From an uncultured Clostridia bacterium (lineage in GTDB: Bacteria > Bacillota > Clostridia > Oscillospirales > Ruminococcaceae): a stretch of 64,000 bases of DNA. The notes under the pieces were generated by a model. The model had not been told where the DNA came from, did not search any database, and saw only the letters and a list, made by a program, of their open reading frames with translations. The DNA is taken from NCBI GenBank assembly GCA_947627875.1, contig CANQXS010000001.1, positions 1-64,000 of the forward strand, given 5' to 3'. This document shows, one piece after another, positions 8,091-16,542 of the stretch; position 1 is the first letter of the stretch; every line of letters begins with the position of its first letter. The translations under genes and the position numbers were made by a program.

Positions 8091-8459
8091 ATGACGGAAG
8101 AAAAAAGAGAGATACAGGTAATACCGGAACTGAAAGCAGTCCCGGCAGAGGAACTGCTGGACACGACCTACGCCCCGTCCGGCACATTGATCGACGGCCT
8201 GATGGGTCATGGCATCTACATCCTCGCGGGCGCCCCCAAAGTGGGAAAGTCGTGGATGGTGCTCTGGCTGGCGAACGATTACGGCGTCCTGTACCGCTCC
8301 GGCAAGCGGGACGGCAAGGGGCGGCGCGTCTATCTCAGGGAGATTCATGGGGACTGTGTAGCTAATGTAGGTAATGAAGCTATTTCCGATGACGAAGCCG
8401 GCAGTGAAAATACCTACAATAGCTACAATACCGTCACTGACGGTCCGGAAGGAGCGTGA
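8091..8459 (+). pseudogene. Mobile-element AAA/RepA-type ATPase with internal deletion
   Basis: The N-terminus reads like the AAA_25/RepA-type ATPases of Gram-positive integrative elements, with Walker A GAPKVGKSW near residues 47-55. Normally about 200 residues with Walker B and the catalytic core follow. Here the frame jumps directly to NDYGVLYRSGKRDGKG and a serine/asparagine-rich end, leaving 122 residues. It is an in-frame internal deletion product and probably inactive. AAAGGAAA precedes the ATG. The assignment of the 3' part is inferred. Confidence 0.6.
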
Positions 8460-8469
8460 CGGTATAGGC

Positions 8470-8646
8470 GTGAAAAAATCCGAGTATAGGAATGAGGAAG
8501 AACTGCTTTTGAGGCAGCTGATGTATTTTGACCGCTGTGTGGATTTCCTTGCCTTGATGATAGAGAAATACGGTGGCGAGATTGAACTACCCTTACCGGA
8601 GGCAATGAATCCACAAACCGACAGAGTAGTAGCAGATGCGGCTTAG
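8470..8646 (+). CDS. Small mobile-element-associated protein
   Basis: A 58-residue frame starts at GTG 8470 and begins MKKSEYRNEEELLLRQL. Similar-looking short acidic proteins occur in integrative elements of Firmicutes next to the replication ATPase, matching the neighbour here. A GGAAGGAG sequence lies about 15 bases upstream, so the start could be slightly different. No function is known. A stem (GAGAGTGTTC ... AGCGCTCTCC-like) with a T run follows the stop and may be a terminator. Confidence 0.45.
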   Translation: MKKSEYRNEEELLLRQLMYFDRCVDFLALMIEKYGGEIELPLPEAMNPQTDRVVADAA

Positions 8647-8797
8647 TTCCGTTGGGGAGAGTGTTCTGAAGAAGGACGCTCTCCCCTTTTTCGGGAAAAT
8701 CATCTTTGCATATTGACGACCGTATTTCTATCCGCTATAATGTAATTGGGACAAAAACGAAAATACTGTAATCTACCGCTTTGAGAGATGAAGAAAA

Positions 8798-8987
8798 ATG
8801 AAAAAGCCCGTCGAAGAAGTAATTCATGCAAAAAGAATCGACATCGGAATTTACATTACAGATTTTGAAAACAAATATATCTCTCTGACTGACATTGCAA
8901 AATACCGTAATGATGATGTCACCGGTTGATTATTCAGAATTAGATGAGAAGTTCGGTATGAAAGGTAAGGAGATGTCCGTTTATGGC
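8798..8987 (+). pseudogene. KilA-N domain stub fused to the 3' end of another frame
   Basis: The frame at 8798-8929 encodes 43 residues with a recognisable KilA-N start: IYITDFENKYISLTDIAKY. It stops at TGA right after the first helix. An overlapping frame then reads VDYSELDEKFGMKGKEMSVY and ends at 8987, overlapping the next start, as upstream genes of this type often do. I read this as an internal deletion that removed the body of one or two genes. Sequence 8647-8797 carries a likely terminator and no gene. Confidence 0.5.
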
Positions 8988-10002
8988 TAAAGATTTGACA
9001 GTATCCCGTCTTGACAGACAGAATATTCTTAATAATGACCTCGCTGTTGAAGAACTCCAAAACACTGTTGAAATAACAGCCGTTTTTTGGAATGACAAAT
9101 ATTATCTCACAAAAGAAATGCTGGCAGCGTATTTTGATGTTGACGTGAGAACAGTTGAACGATATATCAGTAACTTTACAGATGAATTGAAGGCAAATGG
9201 TTATGAACTGCTTAAAGGAAATCATCTACGTGATTTCATTGAAGCATATGATGCTACATTTGCGACCGACATTAATGTCGGTCACAAAATTCGCTCTATA
9301 AGTGTTTTTGATTTCAGAGCATTCCTTAATATGGCTATGCTTCTTGCTGAAAGTGATAAGGCACGTGCGTTACGTCAGATGATGCTGGATGTAGTGATTG
9401 ACCTGATTAATCGGAAAACCGGTGGTGGTACGAAATATATTAATCAGCGTGATAAAGACTTTATATTTTCTTCTCTGCAGGAAGATAATTATCGCAGACA
9501 ATTTACAGATGCTCTTCGCGATTGTGTGGCTGAAGACAGATATAAATATGCTCATTTTACGGACATGATTTATGTCAGTATATTCCGTGAAAAAGCCAAA
9601 GAATATAAAAAAATTCTTGATTTGAAGGCAACAGATAAGGTTCGAGATACGTTCTACAGTGAAATCCTCGATATTATTGCGGCATATGAAAGCGGTCTGG
9701 CTGACGGTATTCGTAAAGAATACAAAGAAATGGGGAGAATTCTTTCCATTTCAGAAGTCGAGGAGCTTTTTCATAAATTTGAAAACATGGCACTTTGGAG
9801 GCCATTAATTCAGCGTGGTAGGACTAAAATGGCAAGTCGAGATATGGCACTGAGAGATGCGTTTCATTATCAGCTTTCTGAATATATCCAACCTCTTGAA
9901 AAGGACGAGTACCAGAAATTTCTCGGTGCCGCTGGGGATGAGCTTGAACGCTTAATGGAAGAAAATCGAGATGTACTGAAACGACTAAAGGAGCGTGAGT
10001 AA
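8983..10002 (+). CDS. HTH DNA-binding protein paired with Doc
   Basis: This 339-residue protein has an N-terminal winged HTH, YYLTKEMLAAYFDVDVRTVE (about 45-64), like RhuM-type regulators, then a helical middle and a charged C-terminus. Its stop codon directly abuts the ATG of the Doc-type gene, with no intervening base, so the two are translated as a unit. I infer that it is the repressor or antitoxin of a Fic/Doc module. GGAG lies 10 bases before the ATG. It is much longer than the classic Phd antitoxin, so it is not a Phd homologue. Confidence 0.65.
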   Translation: MAKDLTVSRLDRQNILNNDLAVEELQNTVEITAVFWNDKYYLTKEMLAAYFDVDVRTVERYISNFTDELKANGYELLKGNHLRDFIEAYDATFATDINVGHKIRSISVFDFRAFLNMAMLLAESDKARALRQMMLDVVIDLINRKTGGGTKYINQRDKDFIFSSLQEDNYRRQFTDALRDCVAEDRYKYAHFTDMIYVSIFREKAKEYKKILDLKATDKVRDTFYSEILDIIAAYESGLADGIRKEYKEMGRILSISEVEELFHKFENMALWRPLIQRGRTKMASRDMALRDAFHYQLSEYIQPLEKDEYQKFLGAAGDELERLMEENRDVLKRLKERE

Positions 10003-10440
10003 ATGGATGGCATTATTTACCTCACGCTTGAACAAGCAAAAGTGATTCATGCAAAAACAATTGAATATAGTGGCGGCGGCACATATGAACATTTCGATTT
10101 GGGCCGCTTAGACAGTGTTCTGCAAAACATTCAAAACGACGATTATTATCCTACGTTCGAAGACAAGCTGACACATTTGTTTTTCTGCGTATGTGAATTT
10201 CATTGCTTTGCTGACGGAAATAAACGTCTGGCAATAACACTTAGTGCGCAGTTTTTGCTGTTTAACGGTTATATGGCGGTAGCAAAATCGTTCTTTTCTA
10301 TAATGGAAAATATCAGTTATCAGGTGGCCGCAGGAAAAATCAACAAAGAATTACTTCACCATATAGTTACTGCTGTTATGGATGGAACGTATGAAATAGA
10401 TGAAGAATTAAAGCTTGATATTATTCATGCAATAGAATAG
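10003..10440 (+). CDS. Fic/Doc family protein (death-on-curing type)
   Basis: This 145-residue protein has the Doc-type motif HCFADGNKR at residues 67-75, matching HxFx(D)xNKR. Doc proteins phosphorylate EF-Tu, whereas Fic proteins with GNGR add AMP; the Lys in GNKR favours the Doc type. Length and helical layout are normal, so the toxin looks intact. It follows the HTH protein without a gap and forms its operon. Activity is inferred. Confidence 0.8.
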   Translation: MDGIIYLTLEQAKVIHAKTIEYSGGGTYEHFDLGRLDSVLQNIQNDDYYPTFEDKLTHLFFCVCEFHCFADGNKRLAITLSAQFLLFNGYMAVAKSFFSIMENISYQVAAGKINKELLHHIVTAVMDGTYEIDEELKLDIIHAIE

Positions 10441-10852
10441 GTTGAAGACAAGCTGACACTAAGGTAATCTAAAACGGGTATATCATGATGAAAATTTGCA
10501 GTTTGCAATGCTCCGCAAAAGGAAATAATGTCAGATTCTAAAGTTCCAAAGCGCCGCAGATTTTGACACTTTGAATGACGCCCTGGTGCAAAAGATTCTG
10601 GAAGTGTTAAGATTTAAACTGGAAATTTTATAAGGCAAAAATGCAGAAGGAAGTGTAGCTATAAGACGAGTGATTTAAAAAGGATTCTTTTGAAAGACGT
10701 AGGACGTATTGAACGTATCGATTGCAAGTGTTAGGGTCCACCGGACAATCTGCAAACAAAACTCGCTAAACAGACATAGCAACAACTTTAAATGCTAAGC
10801 TGTTAAAATGGAAGAATAGATGGGAGATTAACAGAGAAGCCGGAGAAACAAA
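10441..10852. other. Gene-poor debris upstream of a recombinase stub
   Basis: No frame of this 412-base stretch looks like an intact gene. Short pieces such as ILEVLRFKLEIL (about 10,595-10,632) may be remnants of mobile-element genes. The end carries the GGAG Shine-Dalgarno of the recombinase stub at 10,853. Confidence 0.4.
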
Positions 10853-11086
10853 ATGAAACCAAAGAAAAAGTGTTACATTTATACCCGTGTCTCCACCTCC
10901 ATGCAGGTGGATGGCTACAGCTTGGACGCACAGAAAGACAAGCTACGCAAATATGCGGAGTTTCAGGAATTTGAGATTGCCTGGGAGTATTCCGATGAGG
11001 GTATAAAGCCAATTAGTGATTATCATTTTTACTTGATTTCTTTTCCTACACATGTTATAATACAAAAAAACAGAAAGCGAGGCTGA
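10853..11086 (+). pseudogene. Serine recombinase N-terminal stub
   Basis: The first ~50 residues match the large serine recombinases of integrative elements: YIYTRVSTSMQVDGYSLDAQ carries the catalytic Ser of RVST. It continues to YSDEG and then homology ends at about 11,006. The following codons run into the promoter of mntA. The catalytic domain is incomplete and the DNA-binding domains are gone, so the element can no longer excise with this gene. Confidence 0.8.
11033..11061 (+). promoter_or_regulatory. Sigma-A promoter of mntA-hepT
   Basis: TTGATT and TATAAT are spaced by 17 bases and end 27 bases before the ATG at 11,089. It lies within the read-through frame of the recombinase stub. Confidence 0.7.
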
Positions 11087-11088
11087 AT

Positions 11089-11382
11089 ATGATGCACAGT
11101 ATTGCTGAAATTTCGACTATACTCGCGCCGGTTTTCCGCGACTACGGAATTGAAAAAGCTGTGCTTTTCGGCTCGCTTGCGAAGCATACGGCAACCGAAA
11201 AGAGCGACCTTGATTTGATGGTTGACAGTCATCTGAGAGGTCTCAGATTCGTTGGCTTTATGGAAGCGGTACACGAGGCAATTCGCATGCCTGTTGATAT
11301 AATTGATGTCTCTCACATTGAAAAAGGGTCAAAAGTCGAGCAAGAGATCCACTCCAGCGGGGTAACGATTTATGAGAAATAA
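11089..11382 (+). CDS. mntA: MNT-type nucleotidyltransferase antitoxin (MntA-like)
   Basis: This 97-residue minimal nucleotidyltransferase has the signature FGSLAKHTATEKSDLDL, giving GS at 28-29 and the metal-binding Asp40 and Asp42. In HEPN-MNT pairs such proteins AMPylate and silence the HEPN RNase toxin. The next gene overlaps by 11 bases and is a HEPN protein, as expected. This partner looks intact while the toxin is frameshifted. Confidence 0.85.
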   Translation: MMHSIAEISTILAPVFRDYGIEKAVLFGSLAKHTATEKSDLDLMVDSHLRGLRFVGFMEAVHEAIRMPVDIIDVSHIEKGSKVEQEIHSSGVTIYEK

Positions 11383-11694
11383 TGTCATTGTCGTGAAAAT
11401 GATTGCTTATTGTGATAAGCTGATGGATTATTGTAAAGGATATTCTTTTTCCGATTTTTCAGCGGATATGAAACTCGCTGAGGCGTGCGTGTTCAATTTA
11501 AGTCAACTTGGCGGCTTACAAAAGCAGTGGACGATGAGTTTGCAGCTTTGCATTCTGAGATTCCGTGGAAAGAAATGTACGGATTAAGAAACAGAATAGT
11601 GCATGACTATGAGGGCGTAAATCTCAGACTCGTTTGGGAAATTATAAGTGAAGACATACCTGAGCTTAAGGAGAAGCTGAGTACGATTGTTTGA
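11372..11694 (+). pseudogene. hepT: HEPN-domain RNase toxin (HepT-like), single-base frameshift
   Basis: The first frame (11,372-11,587) encodes the N-terminal helices to FNLSQLGG. The rest of a HepT protein continues in another frame to 11,694: LTKAVDDEFAALHSEIPWKE and the RNase motif LRNRIVHDY (R-x4-H). Restoring one base near 11,511-11,514 would join the two into a normal ~107-residue HepT. So the toxin is either a real pseudogene or a sequencing error. It overlaps mntA by 11 bases. Confidence 0.8.
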
Positions 11695-11729
11695 AGACAA
11701 AGCGAATGAATGAAAAAGTTATGACGATG

Positions 11730-11837
11730 AAAGACCGCGCTCCCGCTCCGGTCTTTCCCATCTATTCCCCTTAAATCCGCATCACAAGTCGCTTTGCAGC
11801 ATTACCCACAGCAGTTCTATTTTGTTACTGCCATATG
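11730..11837. repeat. Island repeat copy D, with the longest spoIIID part
   Basis: The hairpin AAAGACCG ... CCGGTCTTT and the ~80-base remnant to CATATG are present. Here the homology continues rightwards into an intact-looking start of a spoIIID-like gene, which identifies the source of the repeat. Confidence 0.8.
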
Positions 11838-11954
11838 CACCGTGCTTTTAGAAATTCCAAACTCGCTTGCCGCCTGCCTGACGGTCGCTCTGTGCTCGAT
11901 TATGTATTCCCCCAGAATAACGGGACGTTCGCTGTCTTTAGGTATTGTGCTCAA
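11817..11954 (-). pseudogene. spoIIID: Truncated SpoIIID-like HTH protein
   Basis: On the minus strand a TTG (11,954) with GGGAGTGA 6 bases upstream opens a 45-residue frame. It carries the SpoIIID helix-turn-helix: ILGEYIIEH then TVRQAASEFGISKSTVH. SpoIIID proteins are normally 80-95 residues; here a TAG follows SKSTVHMAVTK. The C-terminal DNA-contacting segment is missing. Directly after, another frame reads NKIELLWVMLQSDL, a tail conserved in the other repeat copies. A genuine spoIIID is presumably elsewhere. Confidence 0.65.
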
Positions 11955-12141
11955 TGCGCTCACTCCCAAACGTTTTAGTAATGTATATGGGAGAAAGCGG
12001 GCTTTTATTCCGCAGTGCTGCGCTCGGCTGTGAGTTCTGTTGCATCAGGTGCGAAACCGCGCCCGACGGAACAGCTTACGCGAGGGCATTTTAGCTTTTC
12101 GCCATTACCAAGCCGACCGCGTGCTTTTCCGGTTCATCATA

Positions 12142-12170
12142 TTGACTTTATCGCGGAATTTCGGTATAAT
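12142..12170 (+). promoter_or_regulatory. Sigma-A promoter of the GH5-like lipoprotein gene
   Basis: TTGACT and a perfect TATAAT are spaced by 17 bases, ending 46 bases before the ATG at 12,217. The stretch 11,955-12,141 contains nothing else that I recognise. Confidence 0.8.
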
Positions 12171-12216
12171 AAGGTATATTATTCGCACTGCTGAGGATAA
12201 AAGGGGAGGCACCGTT

Positions 12217-14970
12217 ATGAAGAAAATTATGTCCGTATTTACAGCTTGCGTTATTCTTATGACCCTGTTGGGAGGATGCGCCGAGTCGGTCAGGCAGCCC
12301 TCTGCCACTGAAAGCACGGCTGCGGCGCGGCAAGACGCCGTCGAAGCTCAGACCGAGCCGGTCTTGCCGCCATCGGTCGTCGAAAACGCAGATATGACTC
12401 CGTCGGACGTCATCGACGCTGCGGAGGAGATCGAGCTTACCCAAGCGGAGAGATTCGGTCTTCCGACCGAAAAAATCGGCCAGCGGACCATCTCCGGGCG
12501 GGAATTTATGGATCTCTCCGACGCATTCGTCGCTTTCGCCGCGCCGGAAAAGCTCGCCGAGTGGAAAAATGAATTCAAGGTCATGCGCGAGGTGGACGAG
12601 CCGATTTACCGCTATGACGCGATGGTCGTTATGTACCACGCCGGGCAGTTGGTCGGCGGAGGCTACGCCGAGGGCGGTGATATGGACGCGTGGACGGCTT
12701 ATTATATGAACGCGTCGTATTTCGACCAGACCGATCAGAACACATCGCACTACCAATATCTTGAAAACTACGATGAATATCTCGGAATGATTATCAACGG
12801 CTACCATTACAGCCATGTCTCAAAGGTCAGCGGGCGGCACCCGTTCTCTTGCAACCCGGATAATTGTTCTTTTGAGATGACAGATTACCCGAGCTATGCC
12901 GACGGCGTTCTTGCGATTCTGCGCCTGATCGGCTCGGTTCAGCCCGAGCTTTTCGACCCCGACCTTTTCCCGTTCGATAAGCCCGACCCTGCTGTTTTTA
13001 CAGATGAATTATATGATAAAATAGCACTCTATCCCGATATTACGCCGGAAAATATGCCGAGATGGACAGGCAAGGTTATAGGCATTCAGGACGAATATTA
13101 TACCGGCGACGTTCAGGTCATAAGAGATATAAAGGAATGGGGCTTTAACGCCGTAAGAATTTGTCTTCTTCCTGACGCTTATGATGAAAATTATGAACGG
13201 CTTGAAAACAAAGGCTCCTTGCTTTTAATTGATCAGATGATCGCCGAAGCGGTTAAACTCGGGCTTCATGTCGAGCTATGGTGCAAAATGCAGCCCGGTA
13301 ACTATTCAAAACTTGTCCCTGAGGGCGGCACCGCCACTATGTATCATTTCGACCATCTCTACGGCGATAAATATTATCAGGATCTTAACGACGAAATCTG
13401 GCAGCAGTTAGCCGAAAGATATAAGGCTCTTCCAAGCTCTTGCCTGACAATGCTGCCCTTACTTGAGAGTGTCTACGTTGACCATGGCAACACATGGCAA
13501 AACGAGGAAACTGTTGACTGGATCGAATATACGCCGCAAGATGTAGCAAATTATCAGGCTCATCTTGTCGATGTTATCCATGAAGTCGACCCGGATAGGA
13601 TAGTCGTTTTCGAACCTGCGCCGGCCAATGATCTGATATTTGACAAAACCGGGCAGCCGATTATCGATGCAATGAAAGGAAAGCCTTACACGTCAATCTC
13701 CTACAATTATGCCGGCCCGGGAGTGTATACGCAGTATGCAATGAATTTCAACTACTCCGATCAGGACAATTTCCATCACAGCACGCCGGTATTTCGCTAT
13801 CCGTTCCGTCTGTATGAAGCGCACGATCAGGTTACAAGGGAATATCCGATAAAAATAGGCGGTTTTTTGCCCGCCGGAACCAAGATCACTCTGAATATCC
13901 AAAGGGCAGAAATAGACGGCTACTTAAAGAGCTTAGGAATTGAAAGTGGAGCACTCAGGGTTGTTGCCGACGGCGAAGTTCTTTATTCGGAACAGATCTC
14001 CGACGCAGTATATAATGTCGGGGAATCCATTTCGGGGTGGTTGCCCTATGCCGAAAGTGAAAAACAGATAACCGTCACTCTGCCCAAAAAGACCGATGCC
14101 GTTGTAATTGATATAGGAAGCGACCTTGAGTACACTTGGCCGTACGAAGGCTATGACAACGGAATCAGATTCCATTGGTCTGGGTTAAAGGTTCATCTGC
14201 CGGAAGAATTCGCCACGAATAAGCTGTGGTATGCTACCCCATTTGACGTATATCTTGGGATTGCCGACGTAGATACGCCCGGAATATACTGGAAGCATAC
14301 ATCTGATGTACTTATAAGCCCTATAATGGGAGATCATTCCACATATAACGGGACTCACGATATCACGATTTATGACGACGTCTCATATACAACGCCGTAT
14401 ACCACAGGGGAAACCAACCCCGAAAAAATTAAGGAGCTTATAGATTTGACGGCAGAAAAATGCGACGGCTGGCAGGGTGCGGTCAGATCGGAAGGCGTCG
14501 GGGAAGGAAAATATTGGGAAGATGCAAAAGCATACATCAGCGACACTTATGCCGCGATAACTGCTGATGGGCTCGGAATCTGGGCAAACGACGGATTCTA
14601 CGGCATTGAAAGTTCATTCGCGCAGATTGATTATTACGGCATTGAATACGAAGAAAATGGGCGCTACAAGTTCTTCTGTCCAGAGTGGCTCTCCCTCCTC
14701 CAACAGTACATGGCTCCCGGCTGGTGCGAATTCAGCGCCGAGGCGGACGGGAAGGGCAGCGTTTCGGGCTCGCAGATGATCATCGCCGGCAGCAGCGCGA
14801 CTCTTACCGCTGTTCCCGACGACGGCGCGGAGTTTCTGGGATGGTACCTCGACGGAGAGCTTGTCTCGTCAGAGCCGAGTTATACCGTCGAGGTCGGAAC
14901 CGATACAAAGCTTGTTGCAAAGTTCACTCCGAGCACTATGTCCGATGGCGCCGACAGTGCGGAAGAATAA
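12217..14970 (+). CDS. Large lipoprotein with GH5-like TIM barrel and InlB-type repeat domain
   Basis: This 917-residue protein starts with a lipoprotein signal, MKKIMSVFTACVILMTLLGG then Cys, so it is attached to the outer face of the membrane. A low-complexity linker follows. The middle (about 290-520) reads like a clan A glycosidase barrel: EWGFNAVRICLLPD, GLHVELWCKMQPG, and VVFEPAPAND as possible catalytic strands. The C-terminal ~70 residues form a divergent InlB/bacterial repeat domain, GAEFLGWYLDGELVSSEPSY. I infer a cellulase-superfamily enzyme of unknown substrate. ATG 12,217 follows GGGGAGG. A hairpin terminator follows. Confidence 0.7.
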   Translation: MKKIMSVFTACVILMTLLGGCAESVRQPSATESTAAARQDAVEAQTEPVLPPSVVENADMTPSDVIDAAEEIELTQAERFGLPTEKIGQRTISGREFMDLSDAFVAFAAPEKLAEWKNEFKVMREVDEPIYRYDAMVVMYHAGQLVGGGYAEGGDMDAWTAYYMNASYFDQTDQNTSHYQYLENYDEYLGMIINGYHYSHVSKVSGRHPFSCNPDNCSFEMTDYPSYADGVLAILRLIGSVQPELFDPDLFPFDKPDPAVFTDELYDKIALYPDITPENMPRWTGKVIGIQDEYYTGDVQVIRDIKEWGFNAVRICLLPDAYDENYERLENKGSLLLIDQMIAEAVKLGLHVELWCKMQPGNYSKLVPEGGTATMYHFDHLYGDKYYQDLNDEIWQQLAERYKALPSSCLTMLPLLESVYVDHGNTWQNEETVDWIEYTPQDVANYQAHLVDVIHEVDPDRIVVFEPAPANDLIFDKTGQPIIDAMKGKPYTSISYNYAGPGVYTQYAMNFNYSDQDNFHHSTPVFRYPFRLYEAHDQVTREYPIKIGGFLPAGTKITLNIQRAEIDGYLKSLGIESGALRVVADGEVLYSEQISDAVYNVGESISGWLPYAESEKQITVTLPKKTDAVVIDIGSDLEYTWPYEGYDNGIRFHWSGLKVHLPEEFATNKLWYATPFDVYLGIADVDTPGIYWKHTSDVLISPIMGDHSTYNGTHDITIYDDVSYTTPYTTGETNPEKIKELIDLTAEKCDGWQGAVRSEGVGEGKYWEDAKAYISDTYAAITADGLGIWANDGFYGIESSFAQIDYYGIEYEENGRYKFFCPEWLSLLQQYMAPGWCEFSAEADGKGSVSGSQMIIAGSSATLTAVPDDGAEFLGWYLDGELVSSEPSYTVEVGTDTKLVAKFTPSTMSDGADSAEE

Positions 14971-14988
14971 AGCCAATATAAAATTTGA

Positions 14989-15018
14989 AAAGACCGGCGC
15001 TCCCACTCCGGTCTTTTT
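14989..15018 (+). terminator. Intrinsic terminator identical in sequence style to the island hairpin
   Basis: AAAGACCGGCGCTCCCAC and its partner CCGGTCTTTTTT form a stem followed by a T run. It equals the hairpin half of the island repeat but lacks the spoIIID part. Confidence 0.8.
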
Positions 15019-15055
15019 TATGTTCTGTCTTTTCTGCTCCGCCACAGGCGTTTAT

Positions 15056-16432
15056 CTATTCCTTCCTTTCTTTCTCCAGCCTCTTGATTATCCCTCCCAT
15101 CACCGCAATCGCCGCGGCCGCCAAAACTACCTCCGCCGTAAACTGCGCATAAGCGAGCCCGTAGAGCGGGAACAGCTTATTAAGCACCACCAGCGCAGGA
15201 ATTTCAAGCACGATTTTCCTAAGAATTGCGAAGAGCAGCGCGTTTTTTCCGAGCCCGCAGGATTGAAAAACGCCGACCCCCAAAAAATCCATGCAAAGAA
15301 ACGGCATCGCGAGGCAGAGTCCGCGCAGGAATCTCGTTCCGTATGCCACGACCGCCGGGTTCTCCATAAACAGCGCCGAGAGCCGCCCCGCGCCGATGTA
15401 ATATCCGACAGTCACCGCCGCCATAAACGCGGCGATTATTTTTCCCGCAAAAAGAATAGTCTCCTTCATTCTGCCCACGTCGCCCGAGGCGTAGTTATAC
15501 CCGGCGAGCGGCATAATTCCCTGCGAGAATCCGAGCGCTATCTGAACCGGTATCATATTGAGCTTTTGCGAGATGCCCATCGCCGCTACAGCGTCCGAGC
15601 CGAAAGCCGCGGTGAAGTTGTTTAAAACCGTCATTCCCGTTACGTTCAGGAGATTCTGTATCGAAGCGGGAATCCCGACAGCGCATATACCCAAAATAAT
15701 TGACTTGCTGAACTTTAACTTTTTCGGACTTATGCAGACGTAAGTCCTGCCGCGCTTGACGTAAAGCAGGATAAAGAAATAGCAGCACGCCGCGCAGTTT
15801 GAGATAAATGTCGCGAGCCCCGCGCCCGCAGCGCCCATTCCGAGACCCCAGGGGAGAATGAATATCGGGTCGAGGATAATGTTTAAAATGCAGCCGCTCA
15901 TCGTGCCGATGCTCGCGTGGAGCGAAGCGCCCTCGCTTCTTACAAGATAAGCGAGCACAACGTTTAATATCGACGGCACGGCGCCGCAGCTCACCGTCCA
16001 TTTTAAGTATTCCGCAGTCGCGGCAGAGGTCGTAGAATCCGCGCCGAGAATCCCCAAAAACGGCGCGCGGAGCAGGGTATACACAACCGAAAAGACCGCC
16101 GCCGAGAAAAGCGCGCAGTAAAACCCGAGCGCCGAGCTTTGGTAAACGGTCTCGTAGTCTTTCCTGCCGAGGGCGCGGCTCATCATGCTCGAAGCGCCGA
16201 CTCCGAAGAGGTTATTTATCGCATTGAACGCCAAGAGCACCGGAGCCGCAAGCGTTACTGCGGAATTCTGAATAGAATCGTTGAGCTGCGCGACAAAATA
16301 GGTATCCGCGAGGTTGTAGAGCACCATCACGAGCGAGCTCACTATCGTCGGAATTGCGAGCGTCATCACCGCTTTCGGTATCGGCGTGCGCTCAAAAAGC
16401 TGTGTTTTCTGCGTGTCTTCCAATCTGACCAC
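15056..16432 (-). CDS. MATE family efflux transporter
   Basis: This ~458-residue membrane protein has 12 hydrophobic segments in two homologous halves, as in MATE cation/drug antiporters. Typical blocks are TIVSSLVMVLYNLADTYFVA near the N-terminus, GCILNIILDPIFI in the first half, and IMPLAGYNYASGD in the second. The substrate is unknown. The GTG at 16,432 has a poor Shine-Dalgarno; TTG 16,423 with GAGTGG upstream is an equally good start. A promoter lies just upstream. The 3' end faces the GH5-like gene across a terminator. Confidence 0.9.
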   Translation of the reverse strand: MVRLEDTQKTQLFERTPIPKAVMTLAIPTIVSSLVMVLYNLADTYFVAQLNDSIQNSAVTLAAPVLLAFNAINNLFGVGASSMMSRALGRKDYETVYQSSALGFYCALFSAAVFSVVYTLLRAPFLGILGADSTTSAATAEYLKWTVSCGAVPSILNVVLAYLVRSEGASLHASIGTMSGCILNIILDPIFILPWGLGMGAAGAGLATFISNCAACCYFFILLYVKRGRTYVCISPKKLKFSKSIILGICAVGIPASIQNLLNVTGMTVLNNFTAAFGSDAVAAMGISQKLNMIPVQIALGFSQGIMPLAGYNYASGDVGRMKETILFAGKIIAAFMAAVTVGYYIGAGRLSALFMENPAVVAYGTRFLRGLCLAMPFLCMDFLGVGVFQSCGLGKNALLFAILRKIVLEIPALVVLNKLFPLYGLAYAQFTAEVVLAAAAIAVMGGIIKRLEKERKE

Positions 16433-16454
16433 TCTTTTTCGGGATTTTTAATCA

Positions 16455-16482
16455 ATTATACTCTTAAGAATGGGAAAGTCAA
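16455..16482 (-). promoter_or_regulatory. Sigma-A promoter of the MATE gene
   Basis: On the minus strand TTGACT (16,482-16,477) and TATAAT (16,460-16,455) are spaced by 16 bases, giving a short leader of roughly 17-26 bases. Confidence 0.7.
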
Positions 16483-16498
16483 GCATACTGCCGCTGAA

Positions 16499-16531
16499 AA
16501 CCCCGCCCTGACGTGCAGACAGAGCGGGGTT
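16499..16531 (-). terminator. Intrinsic terminator of the GH43-like gene
   Basis: On the minus strand AACCCCGC ... GCGGGGTT is followed by TTTTC, 12 bases after the stop of the gene at 16,543. Confidence 0.7.
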
Positions 16532-16542
16532 AAATTCGGTTG

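Noticed and set aside
8036..8365. Alternative frame through the mobile-element ATPase remnant
   Set aside because: It has no family features, and the overlapping frame with GAPKVGKSW explains the region better.
12040..12216. Extended N-terminus of the GH5-like lipoprotein
   Set aside because: It would precede a perfect promoter and would destroy the lipoprotein signal; ATG 12,217 has GGGGAGG.
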